Shown: positions 1 to 5,313 of the stretch, one piece after another
Layout of the letters: the number at the start of each line of letters is the position of its first letter
Position numbering within the stretch: position 1 is the stretch's first letter
Source of the DNA: Pseudonocardiales bacterium
Lineage (GTDB): Bacteria; Actinomycetota; Actinomycetes; Mycobacteriales; Jatrophihabitantaceae
NCBI GenBank assembly: GCA_030840415.1
Contig: JAVEEO010000363.1
Coordinates: forward strand, 1-8,074
Reading direction: 5' to 3'
Length of the DNA stretch: 8,074 nucleotides
Notes under the pieces: model-generated
What the model was told of the DNA's origin: nothing
Databases searched by the model: none
Seen by the model: the letters and a program-made list of their open reading frames with translations, nothing else
Translations under genes and position numbers: made by a program

Positions 1-1
1 C

Positions 2-1339
2 GGCTCGGCGGTCAGCTTCACGGTGACCACGTTGGCCGGGTACCCGACGGCGACCACGATGACCAAGACCGGCAGGCTGCCGGCCGGGGTGAGCTTCACC
101 GACAACGGGAACGGGACCGCCACCATCGCCGGCACCGCGACCGCGTCCGGGGCGTTCACCATCACGATCACCGCCAGCAACGGGGCAAGCACCGACGCGA
201 CCCAGAGCTTCACGCTGACGGTGACCAAGAAGCCGGCGATCACCAGCGGCAACTCGGCGACGTTCGTGATCGGCAGCGCGGGCACCTTCTCGGTGACCAC
301 CACCGCCGGTTACCCGACCGCCACCACGCTGACCGAGACCGGCGCCCTGCCGTCCGGGGTGAGCTTCACCGACAACGGCAACGGCACTGCCACCATCGCC
401 GGCACTCCGGCGGCCGGCACCGCCGGTAGCTACCCGCTGACGATCACGGCCAGCAACTCGGCAGGGTCCACCCAGCAGTCGTTCACCCTGACGGTCAACC
501 CGGCGAACGCCTCGCCGGTGATCACCAGCGCCGACCACACGACGTTCACGGTCGGCTCGGCGGGCAGCTTCACGGTGACCACGGTGGCCGGGTACCCGAC
601 GGCGACCACGCTGACCAAGACCGGCACGCTGCCGGTCGGGGTGAGCTTCACCGACAACGGTGACGGCACCGCCACCATCGCCGGCACCCCGGCGGCCGGC
701 AGCGCCGGCAGCTACCCGCTGACGATCTCGGCCACCAACGCCACCGGCACCCGTCAGCAGTCCTTCACCCTGACGGTGGTGCCGGCGAACGCCTCGCCGG
801 TGATCACCAGTGCCGACCACGCGACCTTCGCGCTCGGCACCGCGGACAGCTTCACGGTGACCACCACGGCCGGGTACCCGACGGCGACCACGATCACCAA
901 GACCGGCAGCCTGCCGGCCGGGGTGAGCTTCACCGACAACCACAACGGGACCGCCACTATCGCCGGTACCCCGTCGGTGGCCGGGGCCTTCACCATCACC
1001 ATCACGGCCAGCACCGGCGCCAGCACCGACGCGACCCAGACGTTCACCCTGACCGTCAACGCGCCGCCGGTGATCACCAGCGCCAACACCGCCACGTTCA
1101 CCTCGGACCTGGCCGGTCAGTCCTTCACGGTCACCACGACCGCCGGGTACCCGACGGCGACCACGCTGACCGAGACCGGTGCGCTGCCGGCCGGGGTGAC
1201 GTTCACCGACAACCACAACGGGACGGCGACCATCGCCGGCACCCCGTCGGTGACCACCAGCACCGACTACCCGATCGTGATCAAGGCCAGCAACGGCATC
1301 GCGCCGGATGCCAGCCAGAGCTTCACGCTGAAGGTGACC
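2..1339 (+). repeat. Five tandem Ig-like (He_PIG-type) repeats, 90-94 codons each
   Basis: The conserved GYPTATT block recurs with its Ala codon at 35, 305, 587, 869 and 1142, giving unit lengths of 270, 282, 282 and 273 bases, all in frame. Approximate unit starts are the window edge (first copy incomplete), 233, 515, 797 and 1067. DNA identity is high across GYPTATT and VSFTDN, including synonymous sites. Unit 1 to unit 5 differ most between GTP and the final SFTLTV strand, where some copies carry AAGSAGSYPLTI and others SVAGAFTITI. This mosaic pattern suggests gene conversion or unequal exchange between units (inference). Confidence 0.88.
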
Positions 1340-2152
1340 AAGGTGGCCGCGGTGGCCCTGCCGTCCTCGAAGCCGAAGGCTGACGGCACCTTGGGCGGCG
1401 TGCCGTCGAAGGTCTACGTCAACCAGGTGCTCACGGTGACCGGTACCGGCTACAAGCCGGGGGCGCCGATCGAGATCGGCTGGTACTACAGCAGCAGCGG
1501 CAAGGTGACGAAGCTGACGGTGCTCGCCCACGGCTTCGCCGACGCCGCCGGGAAGTTCCGCATCCCGGTCACGGTGGCCAACAACACCGGTTCCAAGACG
1601 GTGATGTCGGCCGGCATCGGCTCCAACGGCAAGGCGCGCTACCTGGGCGCCGACACGGTGGTCAACCCGCCGCTGACCAGTTCCCTGCTGATGGGCGTGC
1701 CGTTGACGACCACGGTCGGAAACTCGTTGACGGTCAGCGGTTCCGGCTACCAGCCGGGCACGTCGATCGAGATCGGCTGGTACCTGCCGCAGACCGTTCT
1801 CGGCCACACCCTCGCTGACGCCGCTGGAAAGTTCCGCGCCACCGTCGCGCTGCCGGCGGACCAGACCGGGCTGAAGGCGCTCTACGCCGCGGGTCTCGGC
1901 TCCAACGGCAAGGCCCGGTACATGGTCGCTCCGACGCTGGTCAAGGGCCGCTCCTCGACCAGCACCGGCCACACCACCCAGCCGATCGGAGGCACCGGCA
2001 CGGGCGGCACCGGCACCAGCACCGGTGGCGGCGGGCTGGCCAACACCGGCCTGACCGACCAGCGGATCTCAGCCGCCTCGGCGGGGGCGCTGGCCCTCAC
2101 CGGGTTCGCGCTGATGATGATCGGTCGCCGGCGGCGCGAGGAGGACAAGTAG
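2..2152 (+). CDS. Cell-wall-anchored Ig-like repeat surface protein (5' truncated)
   Basis: The frame is open from the window edge (first full codon at base 2), and the residues before the first possible start already match the repeat, so the true start and any signal peptide lie upstream. About 716 residues are visible. In order: five Ig-like repeats of 90-94 residues with the core GYPTATT...LPxGVSFTDNxNGTATIAGTP, typical of the He_PIG putative Ig family; two copies of a second module (GxGYxPGxxIEIGWY ... ADAAGKFR ... GSNGKARY); a Gly/Thr linker; LANTG; a roughly 20-residue hydrophobic segment; and the tail RRRREEDK. This is the architecture of a secreted protein that sortase attaches to the cell wall. 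LAxTG is the motif of actinobacterial class E sortases (family knowledge). An adhesive or structural surface role is inference; no enzymatic domain is visible. A strong hairpin follows the stop, so it probably ends its own transcript. Confidence 0.9.
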   Translation, partial: GSAVSFTVTTLAGYPTATTMTKTGRLPAGVSFTDNGNGTATIAGTATASGAFTITITASNGASTDATQSFTLTVTKKPAITSGNSATFVIGSAGTFSVTTTAGYPTATTLTETGALPSGVSFTDNGNGTATIAGTPAAGTAGSYPLTITASNSAGSTQQSFTLTVNPANASPVITSADHTTFTVGSAGSFTVTTVAGYPTATTLTKTGTLPVGVSFTDNGDGTATIAGTPAAGSAGSYPLTISATNATGTRQQSFTLTVVPANASPVITSADHATFALGTADSFTVTTTAGYPTATTITKTGSLPAGVSFTDNHNGTATIAGTPSVAGAFTITITASTGASTDATQTFTLTVNAPPVITSANTATFTSDLAGQSFTVTTTAGYPTATTLTETGALPAGVTFTDNHNGTATIAGTPSVTTSTDYPIVIKASNGIAPDASQSFTLKVTKVAAVALPSSKPKADGTLGGVPSKVYVNQVLTVTGTGYKPGAPIEIGWYYSSSGKVTKLTVLAHGFADAAGKFRIPVTVANNTGSKTVMSAGIGSNGKARYLGADTVVNPPLTSSLLMGVPLTTTVGNSLTVSGSGYQPGTSIEIGWYLPQTVLGHTLADAAGKFRATVALPADQTGLKALYAAGLGSNGKARYMVAPTLVKGRSSTSTGHTTQPIGGTGTGGTGTSTGGGGLANTGLTDQRISAASAGALALTGFALMMIGRRRREEDK
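1397..1942 (+). repeat. Duplicated membrane-proximal module (two copies)
   Basis: Copy A spans about 1397-1663 and copy B about 1694-1942. Both run GVP...LTV(T/S)G(T/S)GY(K/Q)PG(A/T)(P/S)IEIGWY, then H(G/T)(F/L)ADAAGKFR, then (S/Y)AAG- or SAG-type residues and GSNGKARY. Copy A has extra residues after GWY (SSSGKVTK). The GYxPG followed by a later GKFR-type strand recalls Ig-like beta-sandwich stalk modules in actinobacterial secreted proteins. I do not recognise a named family. It lies between the He_PIG repeats and the wall anchor, so a stalk role is plausible. Confidence 0.7.
2036..2149 (+). other. C-terminal cell-wall sorting signal (LANTG, membrane segment, RRRR tail)
   Basis: LANTG is encoded at 2036-2050. 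A hydrophobic stretch of 20 residues (ISAASAGALALTGFALMMIG) lies at 2066-2125, and a basic tail RRRR followed by EEDK at 2126-2149. The preceding 16-residue linker at 1988-2035 is made only of Gly, Thr and one Ser, as is common before sortase sites. Known for the family: class E sortases of high-GC Gram-positive bacteria use LAxTG rather than LPxTG, cleaving between Thr and Gly and joining the protein to peptidoglycan. No sortase gene is present in this window. Confidence 0.85.
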
Positions 2153-2173
2153 CAGGCAGCACTCGGCCAACGC

Positions 2174-2200
2174 CGGTTCGGGCGGTGACAACCTGAACCG
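2174..2200 (+). terminator. Weak stem-loop after the surface-protein gene
   Basis: CGGTTCGGG (2174-2182) pairs with CCTGAACCG (2192-2200) through nine pairs, one of them G-U, around a nine-base loop. There is no T-rich tail. It could form a tandem pair with the stronger hairpin just downstream, or be incidental. Confidence 0.3.
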
Positions 2201-2220
2201 ATCCGGCTGATCCGGGAAGT

Positions 2221-2250
2221 CGACCCGGCCCGCACCAGCGGGCCGGGTCG
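2221..2250 (+). terminator. Perfect 13-bp hairpin terminator
   Basis: CGACCCGGCCCGC (2221-2233) and GCGGGCCGGGTCG (2238-2250) are exact reverse complements around the loop ACCA. It lies 69 bases after the surface-protein stop. The following bases carry two TTTT runs (2256-2259 and 2267-2270) rather than one long T tract. High-GC actinobacteria often use strong hairpins with poor U tails. It probably ends the surface-protein transcript and insulates the helicase gene. Confidence 0.75.
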
Positions 2251-2252
2251 AT

Positions 2253-2277
2253 GCCTTTTCAGTGCCTTTTCAGTGCC
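2253..2277 (+). repeat. Tandem 11-base repeat GCCTTTTCAGT (x2 plus GCC)
   Basis: GCCTTTTCAGT at 2253-2263 is repeated exactly at 2264-2274 and followed by GCC. It sits directly behind the terminator hairpin, so the duplication doubles the T run downstream of the stem. It may be replication slippage that reinforces termination (inference). Confidence 0.7.
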
Positions 2278-2358
2278 GTTCCCGCCGCCAGCGGCCGCAC
2301 GCCAGCAAACGGCGGTGGCGGCCGGGAGCGGCTGAGGAAAATCGGTTGCGGGCAGGTC

Positions 2359-2364
2359 TAGCGT
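2359..2364 (+). promoter_or_regulatory. Candidate -10 (TAGCGT) for a leaderless helicase mRNA
   Basis: TAGCGT fits the actinobacterial TANNNT -10 pattern. Its last base is nine bases before the GTG start, so transcription would begin at or within a few bases of the start codon. No Shine-Dalgarno-like purine run precedes the GTG (the bases between are TGACAAATC), which fits leaderless initiation. No convincing -35 is visible at the normal distance. The TTGACA at 2364-2369 lies too close to the start to serve this gene. Confidence 0.35.
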
Positions 2365-2373
2365 TGACAAATC

Positions 2374-4398
2374 GTGAGTGACGATCCGCTGCTGGTTGCC
2401 GAACGACGACACCTGGACGAGTCGCTGGCCTGCCTGGAGCAGATGCGCGAGGCCGCCCAGCGGATCGCCGACTACGGCGTGGATGCCCTGGCCAGCGAGG
2501 GCCTGGGCCGGCTGCGGGCCGACCGGCTGCGGCAACTGTCGGCCGACGGTTCGGCGCCGCCGTTCTTCGGCCGCACCGACCGGGACCCCGACGACCAGCA
2601 CCCGGCCGGCGAGGTGTTCCATATCGGCCGCCGGCACATCCGCGACAGCTCCGGCGACCCGATGGTCATCGACTGGCGGGCGCCGATCGCCCGGCCGTTC
2701 TACCGGGCCAGCACCGCCGACCGGCAGGGCGTGCGGCTGCGGCGGAGGTTCGGCTTCGCCGACGGGCGGCTGACCTCGTTCGAGGACGAACACCTCGACG
2801 CCGGCGAGGAACTGGGCCTGGCCTCGCACCTGCTGCGGGACGAGATCGAACGGCCCCGGGTCGGTCCGATGCGCGACATCGTGGCCACCATCCAGCCCGA
2901 CCAGGACGAGCTGGTGCGCGCCGACCTGGACACCTCGCTGTGCATCCAGGGCGCGCCCGGCACCGGCAAGACCGCGGTCGGCCTGCACCGGGCGGCCTAC
3001 CTGCTCTACAGCTACCCCGAGCGGCTGCGCCGGTCCGGGGTGCTGGTGGTCGGGCCGAACTCGGCGTTCCTGCGCTACATCGCCGCCGTGCTGCCGGCCC
3101 TGGGCGAGAACGGTATCCAGCAGAGCACCGTCGACCAGCTGGTCTCCAGCGTGCCGCCCGCCCGGACCGACCCGGAGCCGGTCGCGATCCTCAAGGGCGA
3201 TGCCCGGATGGCCGAGCTGCTGCGCCGGGCGGTGTTCAGCCACGTCGTCAAGCCCACCGAGGACGTGGTGCCGATCGTGGGCACCCGGCGGTACCGGATC
3301 CCGGTGGAGCGGGTCCGCCGCTATGTCGACGACGCGCGCCGCAGCATGGCCGCCGGTGAACTGCGCTGGGACAGCGCCCGTGAGCGGCTGCGGCAGTTGC
3401 TGGCCCAGGACGTCCGGCGCCAGCGCGAGGACGCCGGGGGCGCGCCGTCGGACGCCGACACCGCCAAGGTGGCCCGCTCGGCCCAGGTGCGCGAGTTCCT
3501 CGATGCCATCTGGCCGGTGCTCGACCCGCGCGCGGTGCTGCTCCGCCTCTTCTCCGACGAGGAGTTCGCCCACCGCTGCGCCGCCGGCCGGCTGGACGAG
3601 GAGGAGCTGCAACTGCTGCGCCGGACGCCGCCGTTCCGCCCGGTGCCGCCCAGCAAGGCGGCGTTCTCGGTCGCCGACCTGGTGCTGCTCGACGAGCTGG
3701 TCGGGCTGATCACCGGAGTCGAGGGCTTCGTGCACGTGGTGGTCGACGAGGCCCAGGACCTGTCACCGATGCAGTGCCGGGCGGTGGCCCGTCGCTGCCC
3801 GCTCGGATCGCTGACCGTGCTCGGCGACCAGGCCCAGACCACCGCGGCCTGGGCGGCCGGCTCCTGGCAGCTGGCCCTGACCCATCTGGGCCACCCGGGT
3901 GCTGAGATCAGGCCGCTGACCATCGGTTACCGGGTGCCGGGCGAGGTGCTGGAGGTCGCCAACCGGCTGTTGCCGCACATCGCCTCCGACGTCCCGCCGG
4001 CGTCCTCGGTCCGGGCCGGCCGGGACGCGCTCAGCTACGGCACCGACCTGGTCGAGGCCGTCCGGCGCTTCCTGCTGGTTGAGGGATCGATCGCGGTGAT
4101 CGTCGCCGATGCCCGGGTGGACGCCGTCCTCGGCGAGCTGACCGCGGCGGGGGTGGCGGCGGCCTCGCTGGCCGACGAAGTGGCCGAGGATCGGGATTAC
4201 CGGGTGACGGTGGTGCCGGCCACGGCGGCCAAGGGCCTGGAGTTCGACTCGGTGGTGCTGCTGGAACCGGCCGAGATCGTGGACTCCGAACCGGCCCGGC
4301 TGGCCGGCCTGCGCCGGCTCTACGTCTGCTGGACCAGGGCGGTGTCCCGGCTGGCCGTGGTCCACACCCAGCCGCTGCCGGCCGAGCTGACCGGCTGA
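2374..4398 (+). CDS. helD: HelD/HelR-family RNA polymerase-associated helicase-like ATPase
   Basis: The 674-residue protein has superfamily 1 (UvrD/Rep-like) motifs in order: Q-motif region IQPDQDELVR just before Walker A GAPGTGKT (193-200); Walker B DEAQD (458-462); GDQAQ (484-488); GYR with the motif IV arginine (518-520); KGLEFD (620-625); and YVCWTRA (650-656). The N-terminal charged helical region followed by FFGRTD, IGRRHIRDSSG and VIDWRAPIARPFYRA is characteristic of the HelD family, not of UvrD, PcrA or RecB. The roughly 260 residues between Walker A and B hold the HelD-specific insertion. Family knowledge: HelD proteins bind RNA polymerase, clear nucleic acid from stalled complexes and recycle the enzyme, and actinobacterial HelR also protects against rifampicin. 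At 674 residues it is somewhat shorter than the roughly 700-770 I expect. GTG at 2374 is chosen because the HelD-like N-terminus begins there. It converges on the CBS gene with 27 bases between stops. Confidence 0.88.
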   Translation: MSDDPLLVAERRHLDESLACLEQMREAAQRIADYGVDALASEGLGRLRADRLRQLSADGSAPPFFGRTDRDPDDQHPAGEVFHIGRRHIRDSSGDPMVIDWRAPIARPFYRASTADRQGVRLRRRFGFADGRLTSFEDEHLDAGEELGLASHLLRDEIERPRVGPMRDIVATIQPDQDELVRADLDTSLCIQGAPGTGKTAVGLHRAAYLLYSYPERLRRSGVLVVGPNSAFLRYIAAVLPALGENGIQQSTVDQLVSSVPPARTDPEPVAILKGDARMAELLRRAVFSHVVKPTEDVVPIVGTRRYRIPVERVRRYVDDARRSMAAGELRWDSARERLRQLLAQDVRRQREDAGGAPSDADTAKVARSAQVREFLDAIWPVLDPRAVLLRLFSDEEFAHRCAAGRLDEEELQLLRRTPPFRPVPPSKAAFSVADLVLLDELVGLITGVEGFVHVVVDEAQDLSPMQCRAVARRCPLGSLTVLGDQAQTTAAWAAGSWQLALTHLGHPGAEIRPLTIGYRVPGEVLEVANRLLPHIASDVPPASSVRAGRDALSYGTDLVEAVRRFLLVEGSIAVIVADARVDAVLGELTAAGVAAASLADEVAEDRDYRVTVVPATAAKGLEFDSVVLLEPAEIVDSEPARLAGLRRLYVCWTRAVSRLAVVHTQPLPAELTG

Positions 4399-4425
4399 CG
4401 CCGGCTCCCGGTACGCCGCGGTGAC

Positions 4426-4854
4426 TCAGCCGTGGGTGATGTAGTTCTCCAACTGGCCACGGGTCTGTTCCAGGTCGGCGATCCGGGCCGCCACCACGTC
4501 GCCGATCGTGACGATGCCGGCCAGCTCGCCGGCGGCCAGCACCGGCATGTGCCGGATCCGTCGCTCGGTCATGGCGGCGCCGATCTCGTCGACGCTGTCG
4601 GTGGGCTGGCAGCTGATCACGTCGGTGGTCATCAGGTCCGAGACCGGTAGCCGCAGGATCTCCGCACCCGTGCGGTGCAGGCGGCGCACCACGTCGCGCT
4701 CGGACACGATGCCTACCGTCCGGCCGTCCTCGACCACGACCAGCGCGCCGATCCGGTGTTCGGCAAGGCTGGCGACCAGGTCCGAGACGGTGGCGTCGGA
4801 CGCGATGGTGACGACGTCCGAACCCTTGCGTCGCAAGATATCCGAGATGAGCAT
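4426..4854 (-). CDS. Two-CBS-domain protein
   Basis: This 142-residue protein consists almost only of a CBS pair. CBS1 spans roughly residues 7-60 and ends GIVSERDVVRRL (48-59). CBS2 spans roughly 70-125 with RRIRHMPVL (98-106) and GIVTIGDVVAAR (113-124). A short charged C-terminal helix follows (IADLEQTRGQLENYITHG). Family knowledge: CBS pairs bind adenine nucleotides (AMP, ATP, SAM, NAD(H)) and act as energy sensors; stand-alone versions are usually annotated only as CBS domain proteins. The size resembles mycobacterial Hrp1, but the C-terminal LENYI helix marks another common stand-alone subgroup. ATG 4854 is chosen over an in-frame TTG at 4875 because CCTCCT on the + strand (AGGAGG on the coding strand) sits five bases upstream. 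It is divergent from the E1 alpha gene and has its own candidate promoter with a phased repeat array upstream. Confidence 0.9.
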   Translation of the reverse strand: MLISDILRRKGSDVVTIASDATVSDLVASLAEHRIGALVVVEDGRTVGIVSERDVVRRLHRTGAEILRLPVSDLMTTDVISCQPTDSVDEIGAAMTERRIRHMPVLAAGELAGIVTIGDVVAARIADLEQTRGQLENYITHG

Positions 4855-4859
4855 CTTGG

Positions 4860-4865
4860 CCTCCT
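4860..4865 (-). promoter_or_regulatory. Shine-Dalgarno of the CBS gene
   Basis: On the coding strand AGGAGG is followed by CCAAG and then ATG (4854). It is a full-consensus site at ideal spacing, and it decides the start against the upstream in-frame TTG. Confidence 0.85.
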
Positions 4866-4894
4866 GTGGCTTCAACTGGCTGGCCCGTGCCCTG

Positions 4895-4923
4895 ACGCTA
4901 GTGGAGTACCGGCGGCCTCGAAA
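4895..4923 (-). promoter_or_regulatory. Candidate promoter of the CBS gene (TTTCGA-N17-TAGCGT)
   Basis: Read on the minus strand, TTTCGA (4923-4918) and TAGCGT (4900-4895) are separated by exactly 17 bases. The predicted start is near 4888, giving a roughly 33-base leader to ATG 4854. The -10 has the TANNNT form and is identical to the candidate before the helicase gene. The weak -35 is touched by the first unit of the phased repeat array, which would suit an activator-dependent promoter (inference). Confidence 0.4.
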
Positions 4924-5020
4924 GTCCTCTCAAAGCCCTGTGGAGGACGCTGAAGACCCGCTGAAGTTGCCTCTGGCGACCCACTGAAGGCCCCTGAAGC
5001 CCCCTGAAGATCCGGGAAAG
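4919..5020. repeat. Helically phased AAG / CTGAAG repeat array
   Basis: CTGAAG occurs at 4950, 4961, 4984, 4994 and 5004, with a degenerate CTGGCG at 4973. AAAG flanks the series at 4921, 4932 and 5017, and GGAGG lies at 4942-4946. The closing G of each unit falls at 4924, 4935, 4946, 4955, 4966, 4978, 4989, 4999, 5009 and 5020: steps of 9-12, mean about 10.7, one DNA turn. Spacers are C-rich (CCCG, CCCA, GCCC, CCCC). On the minus strand the unit reads CTTCAG. Tandem direct repeats of 10-11 bases next to a -35 are the usual operator layout of OmpR/PhoB-family response regulators (family knowledge). Which protein would bind is unknown, and no regulator gene is in the window. Confidence 0.5.
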
Positions 5021-5313
5021 CCTGAGCTGACCCTTGCAGGCCGGGCCATCCAACGGGCCGTGAGTGGAATCACCGCCATCGGAGGGGCTCGATGCTGCCG
5101 AGTACCGGAAGCGGGCACCGGGCATCGTGCAGTTCATGCGACTATGAGACACGCAGTCGCCGCGGAGGCTCGCCACCCCTGAGTCCGCCCGCGGCCAGAC
5201 GCGCCGGAGAAGTTCACATCGTTGGACTGGCAGAGCCGCCTCGGCCAGGACCAAGCAAGCCCGACGGCACCCGCGGTGATCCCGCACCGGTGCTCGAGAC
5301 GCGAGGAGACCTG
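5021..5313 (+). other. Long leader / promoter region of the dehydrogenase operon
   Basis: This stretch of 293 bases upstream of the E1 alpha start must hold the operon promoter or its leader, but I find no convincing -10/-35 pair. It is open in frame with E1 alpha from an ATG at 5092, which has a good SD (GGAGGGG at 5081-5087, four-base spacer). However, about 27 of the 74 extra codons end in A or T, against about 3 in the first 41 codons from 5314, so it does not look coding. CCGCGG at 5160-5165 and again at 5189-5194 could close a 7-bp stem around a long loop (weak). No hairpin or riboswitch was recognised. Confidence 0.5.
5304..5308 (+). promoter_or_regulatory. Shine-Dalgarno of the E1 alpha gene
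   Basis: AGGAG lies five bases before ATG 5314. It supports the short start that gives a 372-residue protein of normal family length. Confidence 0.75.

Noticed and set aside
430..1101. Two minus-strand open frames encoding similar peptides (430-687 and 754-1101)
   Set aside because: Their similarity to each other only reflects the Ig-like repeats on the + strand.
2282..2318. GC-rich stem (CCGCCGCC with GGCGGTGG) before the helicase
   Set aside because: It contains a G-U pair and a 21-base loop and is made of simple GC runs. It is not distinguishable from chance at this base composition.
2340..2373. Possible rifamycin-associated element (GGTTGCGGGCAGG) before the helicase
   Set aside because: The halves are not inverted repeats of each other and do not match the known palindrome.
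1882..3735. 617-codon minus-strand open frame across the surface-protein end and the helicase
   Set aside because: It crosses a strong terminator and two convincing + genes. Its product is low-complexity (Gln, His, Arg, Pro rich), typical of antisense frames in very GC-rich coding DNA.
4855..4875. TTG start for the CBS protein seven codons upstream
   Set aside because: A consensus AGGAGG lies between it and ATG 4854 at ideal spacing for the ATG.
5092..5313. N-terminal extension of E1 alpha from ATG 5092
   Set aside because: About 27 of 74 codons end in A or T against about 3 of the first 41 after 5314. The sequence is low-complexity, and 372 residues from 5314 is the normal family length.
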